Below are positions 14,236 through 22,474 of a DNA stretch of 22,785 bases, piece by piece (the first letter of the stretch is position 1; the number at the start of each line of letters is the position of its first letter). The stretch comes from SIG299 sp045593825 (GTDB taxonomy: Bacteria; Bacillota; Clostridia; Lachnospirales; Lachnospiraceae): assembly GCA_045593825.1 (NCBI GenBank), contig JAZNXI010000013.1, positions 1 through 22,785 of the forward strand. The letters are read 5' to 3'. The notes below the pieces were generated by a model. That model saw only the letters and a program-made list of their open reading frames with translations. It had not been told where the DNA came from and did not search any database. Position numbers and translations under genes: made by a program.

Positions 14236-16584
14236 TATCTTTTCCTCCTTTTCCAAAACAATCGGCGAAAATCCGGTGTTTTGCTTCATTTTTTTATCTT
14301 TCCTTCCATCATATACCCTGACAAGATTTAACCGCAGGGCATTGGTTACTACACAAAAACTGGACAGACTCATGGCAGCCGCCCCAAACATAGGATTTAA
14401 TTCCCAGCCAAGCAACGGAATAAACAATCCCGCCGCCAACGGAATACCTATGCTGTTGTAGAAAAAAGCCCAGAACAGGTTCTGACGTATATTTTTCAGT
14501 GTTGCACGGCTGAGGCGGATGGCCGCCGGAACATCAGACAACCGGCTCTTCATTAACACTACATCTGCCGCATCAATAGCAATATCGGTTCCTGCCCCGA
14601 TAGCAATCCCCATATCTGCCTGTGTCAGTGCCGGTGCGTCGTTAATGCCGTCACCAACCATGGCTACCTTACCCTGCTCCTTCAGCATGCGGATGACCTG
14701 CTCCTTACCCTCCGGAAGAACACCCGCAATTACTTCATCCACTCCGGCCTGGGCTCCAATTGCCCCTGCTGTTTTTTCATTATCACCGGTGAGCATAACC
14801 ACCCGGATACCCATGTTCTGCAGTTCTTTTACTGCGGAAGGACTGTCTTCTTTTATAACGTCTGCCACTGCAATTACACCAAGCAGTTTATCCTCCAATG
14901 CAAAAAACAATGGTGTTTTTCCTTGGGATGACAGTTTTTCTGCCTGTTGTTTTATCTGTGATGTCAACGAAACCTTTTTGCTGATAAGGGCTTCATTACC
15001 GCCATATAACACACCTTCCGGCACGGTACCGGTAAGTCCGTTGCCCGGAAGTGCCGTAAAACCGGTTACCGCCAGCGAAGGAACCTGTCTGCTCTCTGCG
15101 TAAGCAAGAATTGCTCTTGCCAGCGGATGCTCGCTCTTTTCTTCCAATGCTTTGGCATATTGCAGCAGCTCCTGCTCCGATACACCCTCTGCAGGACAAA
15201 AATCCGTTACCTGAGGTTCTCCCTTAGTAATGGTACCTGTTTTGTCTAATGCAACAATTTGTATTTTGCCGGTTTCTTCTAACGAAACCGCAGTTTTAAA
15301 CATAATACCGTTTTTGGCACCAACGCCGTTACCTACCATAATAGCAACCGGGGTAGCCAGACCGAGAGCACAAGGGCAGCTGATAACCAGAACAGAAATC
15401 CCTCTGGCCAAAGAAAAACCGATGGACTCTCCCGCAAGCAGCCAGCCAAGAACCGCTGCCACTGCGATGGAAATTACTACCGGAACAAACACACCGGAAA
15501 CTTTATCTGCTATTTTCGCAATAGGCGCCTTGGTAGCCGCCGCATCACTTACCATCTGAATTATTTGTGCCAGCGTTGTATCCTCACCTACTCTGGTTGC
15601 CCGGCAGGTTAAGAATCCGGCCTGATTTATAGTCGCCGCCGAAACAGTGCTTCCGGCTTCTTTGTCTGCAGGAATACTCTCTCCGGTAAGGGCGGCTTCA
15701 TTGACTGCACCGGTTCCCTCGATAACCACACCATCCACCGGAATCTGTTCTCCCGGACGGACCACAAAGACGTCACCAATCGTCACCTGTTCTATCGGAA
15801 TCAACTGTTCTTCACCGTTTCTGACTACCGTAGCATTTTTTGGCGCCAGTTTCATGAGTCCCTTTATTGCATCAGTTGTTTTTCCTTTAGAACGCGCCTC
15901 CAGCATTTTACCCACGGTAATCAGGGTCAAAATCATGGCTGCAGACTCAAAATAGAACTCATGCATATACTCATGCATCAACTCATGGTTCCCAACTGCC
16001 ACGGCATCCGATAAAGCAAAGAGGACATAAGTGCTATACACAAAAGCCGCACTGGAGCCCAGCGCCACCAGGGTGTCCATGTTTGGTGCCCCATGAAACA
16101 GGCTCTTATATCCGTTAACAAAGAACTTTTGATTGATTACCATAACAATAACAGTAAGCAGAAGCTGTAACATTCCCACTGCTACCGGATTTCTTTCTAA
16201 AAACGCAGGCACCGGCCAGCCCCACATCATGTGCCCCATGGACACATACATAAGCACCAAAAGGAAGCCGAGGGAGGTAAACAAACGGCGTTTTAGAACC
16301 GGAGTCTCTTTATCTGCCAAGGCATCCTCCATAAAGCCTCCCGTACTGTTTCCTCCTGCGTTGCCGGAACTAACTCCCGGCCCGGCACCTTTTAAAGAAG
16401 CACCGTATCCTGCTTCCTCTACTGCCTTTATAATTGCGACCTCATTTGCCGTACCCTCCACACCCATGGAATTGGTCAGCAGGCTGACAGAACAGGAAGT
16501 CACTCCCTCTACCTTACTGACCGCCTTTTCTACCCGGGCACTGCAGGCAGCGCAACTCATACCGGTAACATTATATTGCTTCAT
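14026..16584 (-). CDS. copA: copper-translocating P1B-type ATPase with N-terminal and C-terminal HMA domains
   Basis: The 852-residue protein exports Cu(I) across the membrane using ATP. An N-terminal HMA domain carries GMSCAAC (8-14), followed by a Gly/Ser-rich linker (66-84). The core has TGES (300-303), the membrane CPC motif (403-405) and the phosphorylation site DKTG (447-450). It also has the nucleotide-binding HP (486-487), GDGIND (644-649), and the Cu(I)-specific YN (709-710) and MSLSS (738-742) in the last helices. These mark the CopA (P1B-1) group. A loop near 199-211 is rich in His and Met (NHELMHEYMHEF). The usual CopA end at about 765 is followed by a short linker and a second HMA domain (784-852) resembling CopZ. 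The ATG at 16584 follows AAAGGAAAG. It lies 57 bases downstream of the chemotaxis-type gene, behind a G/C-rich hairpin. Confidence 0.95.
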   Translation of the reverse strand: MKQYNVTGMSCAACSARVEKAVSKVEGVTSCSVSLLTNSMGVEGTANEVAIIKAVEEAGYGASLKGAGPGVSSGNAGGNSTGGFMEDALADKETPVLKRRLFTSLGFLLVLMYVSMGHMMWGWPVPAFLERNPVAVGMLQLLLTVIVMVINQKFFVNGYKSLFHGAPNMDTLVALGSSAAFVYSTYVLFALSDAVAVGNHELMHEYMHEFYFESAAMILTLITVGKMLEARSKGKTTDAIKGLMKLAPKNATVVRNGEEQLIPIEQVTIGDVFVVRPGEQIPVDGVVIEGTGAVNEAALTGESIPADKEAGSTVSAATINQAGFLTCRATRVGEDTTLAQIIQMVSDAAATKAPIAKIADKVSGVFVPVVISIAVAAVLGWLLAGESIGFSLARGISVLVISCPCALGLATPVAIMVGNGVGAKNGIMFKTAVSLEETGKIQIVALDKTGTITKGEPQVTDFCPAEGVSEQELLQYAKALEEKSEHPLARAILAYAESRQVPSLAVTGFTALPGNGLTGTVPEGVLYGGNEALISKKVSLTSQIKQQAEKLSSQGKTPLFFALEDKLLGVIAVADVIKEDSPSAVKELQNMGIRVVMLTGDNEKTAGAIGAQAGVDEVIAGVLPEGKEQVIRMLKEQGKVAMVGDGINDAPALTQADMGIAIGAGTDIAIDAADVVLMKSRLSDVPAAIRLSRATLKNIRQNLFWAFFYNSIGIPLAAGLFIPLLGWELNPMFGAAAMSLSSFCVVTNALRLNLVRVYDGRKDKKMKQNTGFSPIVLEKEEKIMEKTLKIEGMMCGHCEARVKKCLEALPEVITALVSHENGTAVVTLSSEVSNEVLTKTVEDQDYKVLSVE

Positions 16585-16610
16585 GGCGTCACTTTCCTTT
16601 CTAAACGAAG

Positions 16611-16628
16611 GGCGGCCCAGCGGCCGCC
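16611..16628 (-). promoter_or_regulatory. G/C-rich hairpin between the chemotaxis-type gene and copA
   Basis: GGCGGCC-GCTG-GGCCGCC on the - strand is a perfect 7-bp, all-G/C stem with a 4-base loop. It is followed by CTTCGTTTAG, too few T's for a standard terminator. It could be a weak terminator, an mRNA-stabilising 3' hairpin or an attenuator in front of copA. Confidence 0.55.
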
Positions 16629-16641
16629 TCCTCTAAAACAT

Positions 16642-18138
16642 TTACGCATTAATATACTTATCCATTTGATGGGAAACTTCCAGAACTCCATGGAGCAGTT
16701 TCTGCGCATCTACAGAGTCTGCATAGTTCCTTTCTGTAATTTCGGTAGACTGCTGTGCTGCCGCCGTAACCTCTTCTGTAGTAGCGGACAGCTGCATAAT
16801 ATTATCAACAATCTGGTTATTAGCGGTAGACAGGCTCTCAATCATGTTATCGATTTCGGAAATATCGCCTACCAGTTCACTCACATTACGGTTCATTTCA
16901 TCAAACTGCTCTGCCACACCGGAAATCATACGATCCTGCTCGGAACTTACTTCCACGGATTTTTCCACCGCTTCCACGGTCTGGTCTGCATTTTTTGTGA
17001 GTTCTTCCAAAATAGCGGAAATCTGCTCGGTTTCTCTTCTGGTATTTTCAGAAAGCTCACGAATCTGCTCCGCAACCACCGCAAAGCCACGACCTGCTTC
17101 TCCGGCTCTTGCGCTTTCAATGGAGGCATTTAACGCCAGCAGGTTTGTTTGGGAAGAAATAGACACGATGGTGTTGGTAATATTCTTTACACTGCTTACA
17201 TTTTCTCTTAACCGTTGCATTGCCTCTGCCACCTGGGCATTGGTTGCAGCCAGAACATCCGCCTGCTTCTTTAATTCCTTTACCATTTCCACATTCTTGG
17301 CATTCACTTCATTGGAACGTTCTGCCACCTGAACCATATGCACGGAGCGTTCTACGGTTTTTTCGATATTTTCCTGAATATCCTGTGTCATCATGGTCTG
17401 GGTCTGGATATTTTCCGCAGTCTGACTGGTGCTGTCACTGATATCATTTACGGAATGACGTACCACCTCAGAGGATTCCTTTAATTCATCCACAATAGTC
17501 ATGGCATGTTCTGTGTCTATCCGCACCTTTTCAGCAATCTGAAGAACATTGTCTGCCATTTCTTTTTGCTTTTCTGCCTCTGCACGAAGACGGTTTAAAG
17601 AATCATCATTAAACCGTTTGCCGACGAACGTGGTATACCATACAATAAACATCATAACCGTAATTACGAGACAGGATACCATGCGGTCCAAAATATCTTC
17701 TCCGGCAAAATCATGTAACACAAAGGCTCTTAAACTGATTACCACCCAGTTCATAACTACCATATATACCGTGGCAACCAGCGAATATTTCACATCATAA
17801 AACAAGATACAACCGATAAACGGAATTACCGGCATAAAACGCATATAATCATTTTCATATGCAACGGAAATCATTAGGGAAACTACCATCAACTCGACTA
17901 AAGCTGCTGCGCGGAGTTTTGTACTTTGAGGCACCTTCTTGTACATAACAAAATTAACCACATTTCCTATCGCCATAAATCCGGCGGCGAAAGCAAGATA
18001 CGCAAGGCTGCGATGCCCATTCACATAGGAACCCACCATGATGCCCACTGTGAAAATAGAAAACACCAATACTCCAATAGCAAGAAAACGATTCATTTTC
18101 TTAATTTGCTCTGCTTTATCCGCATACTTAAATTCCAT
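16642..18138 (-). CDS. methyl-accepting chemotaxis-type protein with multi-helix membrane domain
   Basis: The 498-residue protein has about six hydrophobic helices in its first 173 residues, spaced by very short loops (for example at 18-38, 44-65, 75-93, 101-115, 118-141 and 150-173). It therefore lacks a large extracellular ligand-binding domain. A long cytosolic coiled coil follows, with the MCP signalling hairpin (SSQTNLLALNASIESARAGE and GRGFAVVAEQIRELSE, about 328-364), the part that binds CheW and CheA. No CheR/CheB docking pentapeptide is seen at the C terminus (MDKYINA). It may sense membrane state, redox or an intracellular signal. No HAMP domain is evident. The ATG at 18138 follows AAGGGAG. 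The gene starts 36 bases after the PurF-like gene with no terminator between, so the two are probably co-transcribed. Confidence 0.9.
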   Translation of the reverse strand: MEFKYADKAEQIKKMNRFLAIGVLVFSIFTVGIMVGSYVNGHRSLAYLAFAAGFMAIGNVVNFVMYKKVPQSTKLRAAALVELMVVSLMISVAYENDYMRFMPVIPFIGCILFYDVKYSLVATVYMVVMNWVVISLRAFVLHDFAGEDILDRMVSCLVITVMMFIVWYTTFVGKRFNDDSLNRLRAEAEKQKEMADNVLQIAEKVRIDTEHAMTIVDELKESSEVVRHSVNDISDSTSQTAENIQTQTMMTQDIQENIEKTVERSVHMVQVAERSNEVNAKNVEMVKELKKQADVLAATNAQVAEAMQRLRENVSSVKNITNTIVSISSQTNLLALNASIESARAGEAGRGFAVVAEQIRELSENTRRETEQISAILEELTKNADQTVEAVEKSVEVSSEQDRMISGVAEQFDEMNRNVSELVGDISEIDNMIESLSTANNQIVDNIMQLSATTEEVTAAAQQSTEITERNYADSVDAQKLLHGVLEVSHQMDKYINA

Positions 18139-18174
18139 ACCCCATAACTCCCTTCTCTTAAGTGCTTCACCCGT

Positions 18175-19578
18175 TTATTCTTTACCGTTCCAACAATAAG
18201 TACAAAGCTTGCATGGAGAAATTCCGATAGCTTCCACCATATCGTCCAAACGATGGAACTTTAAGGAGGTGAAGTTTAACTCCTTGCGGATTTCTTCTAC
18301 CATTGCCTTATAATTTTCACTGTCAGGGTTTGCATAATCTTCTAACAGTTCTTTAGTTACTTCGCCTTCTCTTCTCTGGATGATACGTCTTGTAATTAAG
18401 TCCATCTCGGAAGAAGAACGGGAGAAATTTAAATATTTACAACCGAACAATAACGGTGGGCAGGCAGTACGGATGTGTACCTCCTTGGCACCGCTTTCGT
18501 ATAAAAACTCCGTTGTTTCACCAAGCTGGGTACCTCTTACGATGGAATCGTCAATCAGCAGCAGCTTTTTATCCTGAATCAGCTCATGCACCGGAATCAG
18601 CTTCATTTTTGCAATAAGATTTCTCTGGGACTGATTTGCCGGCATAAAGGAACGTGGCCAGGTTGGTGTATATTTAATGAATGGTCTTTCATACGGGATG
18701 CCGGATTCGTTGGCATAACCGATGGCATGAGGCACACCGGAATCCGGAACGCCGGCAACACTGTCCGGTTCTTCGCTGTCGCGCTTTGCCAGCTGGCGTC
18801 CGCATGCGTAACGCATTTTTTCTACATTAACCCCCTCATAGGTGGAGGTTGGATAACCGTAGTATACCCAGAGGAAGGAACAAATCTTCATTTCTTCGCC
18901 CGGTTCCTTTAAGGTTTTCACCTCTTCAGGAGTCATATAAACGATTTCACCCGGCCCCAGTTCTTTGTAATCCTGATAGCCCAGATTTAAATATGCAAAG
19001 CTTTCAAAGGAAGCACAGAAAGCATTATCTTTTTTTCCGATAATAACAGGGGTTCTGCCCAGGCGGTCACGGGAAGCATAAATGCCTTCCGGTGTCAGAA
19101 CAAGTACCGTCATGGAGCCCTCTACCTTTTCCTGCACATTAGCAAGACCTTCGGCAATGGTTGCCTTCTGATTGATGAGAGCTGCCGTAATTTCCGTTGG
19201 ATTGATGCTGCCGCCGCTCATCTCCAAAAAGTGGGTATGACCGGACTCGAAGCATTCTTTTACCAGCTCGTCCACATTGTTGATACGGCCTACGGTTGTA
19301 ATGGCAAAGCTGCCTAAGTGGGAATGCACCAAAAGCGGCTGTGGTTCAAAATCGGAAATACAGCCGATACCTAAATTTCCTTCTAATTCTTCTACGTCAC
19401 GTTCGAACTTGGTACGGAACGGAGAGTTCTGAATGTTGTGAATGGAACGGTCAAAGCCCTTTGGCCCGTATACTGCCATACCGCCCCTCTTGGTTCCCAG
19501 ATGGGAATGATAATCTGTTCCGAAGAACAAATCCATAATGCAGGATTCCTTTGATGCAACTGCGAAAAAACCACCCAT
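18175..19578 (-). CDS. amidophosphoribosyltransferase-like protein lacking the N-terminal catalytic cysteine
   Basis: The 467-residue protein is related to PurF, which makes 5-phosphoribosylamine from PRPP and glutamine in purine synthesis. The phosphoribosyltransferase half is intact, with the PRPP loop LLIDDSIVRGT (340-350). The four cysteines corresponding to the iron-sulfur ligands of Bacillus-type PurF seem conserved (C233 in ICSF, C380 in FGCKY, C459 and C462 in CTYC). The glutaminase half is altered. The N terminus reads MGGFF where active enzymes expose Cys after the Met, and the usual RYST and HNGNLTN motifs are replaced by ISDFEPQP and TVGRINNVDEL. It may use free ammonia, have another nucleophile or have a different role. 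The start is firm: ATG 19578 has AGGAGG six bases upstream. It has its own promoter and heads a probable operon with the next two genes. I leave the symbol empty because it may not be the main purF. Confidence 0.85.
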   Translation of the reverse strand: MGGFFAVASKESCIMDLFFGTDYHSHLGTKRGGMAVYGPKGFDRSIHNIQNSPFRTKFERDVEELEGNLGIGCISDFEPQPLLVHSHLGSFAITTVGRINNVDELVKECFESGHTHFLEMSGGSINPTEITAALINQKATIAEGLANVQEKVEGSMTVLVLTPEGIYASRDRLGRTPVIIGKKDNAFCASFESFAYLNLGYQDYKELGPGEIVYMTPEEVKTLKEPGEEMKICSFLWVYYGYPTSTYEGVNVEKMRYACGRQLAKRDSEEPDSVAGVPDSGVPHAIGYANESGIPYERPFIKYTPTWPRSFMPANQSQRNLIAKMKLIPVHELIQDKKLLLIDDSIVRGTQLGETTEFLYESGAKEVHIRTACPPLLFGCKYLNFSRSSSEMDLITRRIIQRREGEVTKELLEDYANPDSENYKAMVEEIRKELNFTSLKFHRLDDMVEAIGISPCKLCTYCWNGKE

Positions 19579-19625
19579 GATGAGCCTCCTGATGAAAGTT
19601 TAAAATTTTACCCCATACTAAATTA

Positions 19626-19654
19626 ATTCTATATCATTCATTCCATTTCGTCAA
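19626..19654 (-). promoter_or_regulatory. sigma-A-type promoter of the PurF-like operon
   Basis: On the - strand TTGACG (19649-19654) and TAGAAT (19626-19631) are separated by 17 bases. The leader is about 40 bases, too short for a purine riboswitch. Confidence 0.72.
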
Positions 19655-19679
19655 TTATTTCTTTTATTTCCGTGCATAG

Positions 19680-19720
19680 AAAAATCCCCTGCACTATCGG
19701 GGAGAAGGTACAGGGGATTT
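19680..19720 (-). terminator. terminator of the amino acid ABC transporter operon
   Basis: AAATCCCCTG and CAGGGGATTT (19682-19691 and 19711-19720) form a perfect 10-bp stem around a 19-base loop. On the - strand it is followed by T's. It lies about 50 bases after the ATPase gene. Confidence 0.85.
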
Positions 19721-19769
19721 CGCTAAAAAAGCGGTTCTGTATGTTGATAAGAGCACTACGAGGAAGCCC

Positions 19770-20600
19770 TTATAACACCTTGGATAAAAACTCCTTCAGG
19801 CGCGGATTCTTTGGATTACCGAAGAATTCTGCCGGTGGAGCACTCTCTAAAATCTGGCCGCCGTCAATAAATAAGACACGGTTGGCAACCTCTCTTGCAA
19901 AGCCCATTTCGTGGGTTACAATAATCATGGTCATGCCTTCCTTCGCCAGCTGTTTCATTAAATCAAGCACCTCGCCTACCATTTCAGGGTCCAGGGCAGA
20001 GGTCGGTTCGTCAAATAAAATAACATCCGGATTCATGGCAAGGGCACGTACAATGGCCACACGCTGCTTCTGTCCGCCGGAAAGGATGGACGGATATACG
20101 TCTGCCTTATCCGCAAGGCCGATGCGGTTTAAAAGCTCCATGGCTTTTTCCTTTGCCATTGCCTTAATTTCTGCCTTATTCGTAGTAATCGGAACAAGGT
20201 CTTTTTTCATTTTACTACCGCGGAACAAATTCGTCAACTTAATGAGGGAATTTTGTCTTTTTGCCTTTTTTAAATCCTGAAGTCCTACGGTTACCGGTGC
20301 CAGCATAATGTTCTGGATTACGGTTTTATTGTTGAACAAATTGAAATGCTGGAATACCATACCCATACGACGACGGTGGATGTTGATATCTACCTTGAAG
20401 TCGGCAATATCCACACCATTAAAAATAATCTGACCGCCGGTTGGGTCTTCCATACAGTTTAAACAGCGAAGAAATGTACTTTTACCGGAGCCGGAAGGAC
20501 CGATCACGCACATAATATCGCCCTTTTCGATTTTGATGTCAATGCCGTTTAATACCTTGTTGGCACCAAAGCTTTTCTGCAAATTAATGACGTCTATCAC
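19770..20600 (-). CDS. polar amino acid ABC transporter, ATP-binding protein (with basic insert)
   Basis: The 276-residue protein belongs to the GlnQ/HisP family and powers amino acid import. Walker A is GPSGSGKST (34-42), the Q-loop is VFQHFNLF (82-89), the signature LSGGQKQRV (173-181), Walker B VILFDEPTSALDPE (193-206) and the switch histidine H230. Usual members have about 240 residues. Here a strongly basic segment (about 107-143, including KKAKRQNSLIKLTNLFRGSK) is inserted between the Q-loop helix and the signature. The start is GTG at 20600, inside the last codons of the permease gene, so the two genes overlap by 17 bases and are probably translationally coupled. GGAGCC lies upstream. 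It forms a complex with the permease encoded just before it and the lipoprotein binding protein. Confidence 0.94.
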   Translation of the reverse strand: MIDVINLQKSFGANKVLNGIDIKIEKGDIMCVIGPSGSGKSTFLRCLNCMEDPTGGQIIFNGVDIADFKVDINIHRRRMGMVFQHFNLFNNKTVIQNIMLAPVTVGLQDLKKAKRQNSLIKLTNLFRGSKMKKDLVPITTNKAEIKAMAKEKAMELLNRIGLADKADVYPSILSGGQKQRVAIVRALAMNPDVILFDEPTSALDPEMVGEVLDLMKQLAKEGMTMIIVTHEMGFAREVANRVLFIDGGQILESAPPAEFFGNPKNPRLKEFLSKVL

Positions 20601-21294
20601 TTTTTCTCAGGCTCCTTTCCATTATTTTGATACCCAGGCTGATTAACAGCACCAGGACAATGTAAATCAGAGCCATCACAAGATATGGCACCATAAATTC
20701 GTAGCTGTTACTTCCGATCATGTTGAAGGCAATATAAAGGTCGGTGGCACCTACGAAGCTGACTACGGAGGTTTCCTTAATCAGGGCAATAAACTCATTT
20801 CCCAGGGTAGGAAGAATATTCTTTACTGCCTGCGGAATTACAATTTTTAACATGGTAGTCCAATAGCTAAGACCCACCGCACGTCCTGCCTCCATCTGGC
20901 CATGGTCCACGGAAAGAATACCGCTTCGCATGATTTCGGATATGTAAGCGCCGCTGTTTAAACCAAAGACAATGATTGCCACATTCACGCTGCTCATACG
21001 CAGGCCCAGAAGCGGCAGCATAACGTAGTAAAACACCAGCAGCTGCACTACGATTGGGGTTCCGCGGAACAGACCTACATAAAAGCTGCAGATACCGTTT
21101 AATACTCTTGGAAGTACCTTATACTTTGGAAGCACACGCACTACGGCAATGATGGTACCGATAACAATACCGATAACCAAGCCCAGTACCGCAATCAGCA
21201 GAGTATTCTGCAAACCCTCCAATACCTTTACATAGCCGTTTTGATTAATAAACGCATTCACAAATGCATCTACTTTTTTACTAAAATCTCCCAT
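20584..21294 (-). CDS. polar amino acid ABC transporter, permease
   Basis: The 236-residue membrane protein belongs to the HisM/GlnP family of permeases for His, Glu, Gln, Arg and similar substrates. Hydrophobic helices are seen at about 31-54, 68-95, 102-120 and 200-222, with shorter ones between. The cytosolic coupling motif EAGRAVGLSYWTTMLKIVIPQA (135-156) followed by PTLGNEFIALIKETS (162-176) matches the EAA loop that contacts the ATPase. As only one permease gene is present, it probably works as a homodimer. The ATG at 21294 follows AGAGGA with about six bases of spacing, and it lies 25 bases after the binding-protein gene. Confidence 0.94.
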   Translation of the reverse strand: MGDFSKKVDAFVNAFINQNGYVKVLEGLQNTLLIAVLGLVIGIVIGTIIAVVRVLPKYKVLPRVLNGICSFYVGLFRGTPIVVQLLVFYYVMLPLLGLRMSSVNVAIIVFGLNSGAYISEIMRSGILSVDHGQMEAGRAVGLSYWTTMLKIVIPQAVKNILPTLGNEFIALIKETSVVSFVGATDLYIAFNMIGSNSYEFMVPYLVMALIYIVLVLLISLGIKIMERSLRKSDRRH

Positions 21295-21319
21295 GAAGTC
21301 CTCTTTCTATCGGGTGTTT

Positions 21320-22165
21320 TTACTGCATTGCATTGATTGCTTCTGTGATGCATGCAGCAGGAGCGGAGTCGATGATAACATAGTTTAAGTTACCGTTTAA
21401 TAAGTCCTGAACAGCCAGGGAACCGTTCTTGTAGCCAACGCCCTCAACCGGGAAGCCTGCAAAGCCCCAGTCAGCGTCGCCTTCTACATAGAACTGGCCT
21501 GTTGTACCTGTCTGAACACCAATCTTTGTGCTCTTATCCTTTGCGGCAAGAATTGCTTCTACATCGGCAGCGGTCTTGCAGGCATCAAATTCGGTATTAT
21601 CGGAAGTTACGATAATCTTCTGGGATGCGCTGTAGTAGGAAGTGGAGAATGTAACATACTCTTCACGCTCCGGCTTTACGGTAAGACCTGCCATAGCGAT
21701 GTCACACTTCTGCTGGCCAACGGATAAGCAAACTGCGTCAAAGTCCATGTTGGAAATAACAAGTTCCTTGCCAAGGTAATCAGCAAGAGCCTTAGCGATT
21801 TCCATATCAATACCGTAGTAGCTGTCGCCCTGCATATATTCGAATGGCTCGAAAGCAGCATTGGTTGCAACTACTAACTGGTCCTTGGAAGCATCGAAAG
21901 ATGCGGAAGTAACCGCTACCGGTGTACCGTCACCGAAATAGTTATTACAGATTTCATCAAACTTACCGTTCTCTTTAATTTCTGCGATAAATGCATTTAC
22001 GGAAGCCAGTAATTCCGGCTGTGTCTTATCTACACCAAATGCATATTCTTCACTTGTTAAATCGATTTCAATTACCTTTGCTGTTGTTGCTTCTTTTCCG
22101 CCGCAACCCGCGAATGCGCCTAAAGCAAGCACTACGGAAAGGGCAAGTGCGATTAATTTTTTCAT
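21320..22165 (-). CDS. amino acid-binding lipoprotein of an ABC transporter, apparently circularly permuted
   Basis: The 281-residue protein has a lipoprotein signal (MKKLIALALSVVLALGAFAGC, cysteine 21) and a family 3 solute-binding core from about 95. DQLVVATNAAFEPFEY and YYGIDMEIAKALADYLGKEL mark the start of that core, followed by CDIAMAGLTVKPEREEYVTFS and IGVQTGTTGQ. The core stops at DSAPAACITEAINAMQ, about 45 residues before the usual end of the family. The missing tail type, normally like EEYGIAVKKGN...LLE.VN..L.ELK.DG..D.I...YFG, is found instead at residues 38-78 (SEEYAFGVDKTQPELL...FDEICNNYFG), right after the lipid-anchor region. This is what a circular permutation would give. It should capture an amino acid outside the cell and deliver it to the permease. 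The ATG at 22165 follows AAGGAG. Confidence 0.92.
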   Translation of the reverse strand: MKKLIALALSVVLALGAFAGCGGKEATTAKVIEIDLTSEEYAFGVDKTQPELLASVNAFIAEIKENGKFDEICNNYFGDGTPVAVTSASFDASKDQLVVATNAAFEPFEYMQGDSYYGIDMEIAKALADYLGKELVISNMDFDAVCLSVGQQKCDIAMAGLTVKPEREEYVTFSTSYYSASQKIIVTSDNTEFDACKTAADVEAILAAKDKSTKIGVQTGTTGQFYVEGDADWGFAGFPVEGVGYKNGSLAVQDLLNGNLNYVIIDSAPAACITEAINAMQ

Positions 22166-22210
22166 AATAGTCTCTCCTTTTAAAATGTATTTTTATACTA
22201 TGTGATGCAT

Positions 22211-22239
22211 AATATATCATAAAGGTGTATAAAAAGCAA
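22211..22239 (-). promoter_or_regulatory. probable promoter of the amino acid ABC transporter operon
   Basis: On the - strand TTGCTT (22234-22239) and TATATT (22211-22216) are separated by 17 bases, giving a leader of about 40 bases. The -35 box is only a partial match and A/T-rich alternatives exist nearby. Confidence 0.5.
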
Positions 22240-22456
22240 GCGGTAATCGTATATTTTTACTCTTTCGCGTGTGAACGCACCCCGGAGGAAACTTTTTTGC
22301 TCTTTTTCTTTTCCGGCTCAGCCACTTTTCACGGTTGCTTGCCAAAGAAGAGGATTCTTTCCCTAACGCAATGTCTGTTCCTTCGTCCGCGCCCCATAAC
22401 TCGTGCCGGAGGGGGTGTTAGGTTTGTTTTATTGTTTTTGATTTGGAGAATTCAAA

Positions 22457-22471
22457 ACATCCGATGGATGT
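22457..22471. repeat. small hairpin in the left arm of the inverted repeat
   Basis: ACATCC-GAT-GGATGT is a perfect 6-bp stem. It occupies the same place in the left arm as the hairpin 22541-22559 does in the right arm, but with a different sequence. Confidence 0.6.
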
Positions 22472-22474
22472 ACT

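Noticed and set aside
19579..19625. Purine riboswitch in front of the PurF-like gene
   Set aside because: The leader from the predicted start is only about 40 bases and shows no aptamer-like pairing.
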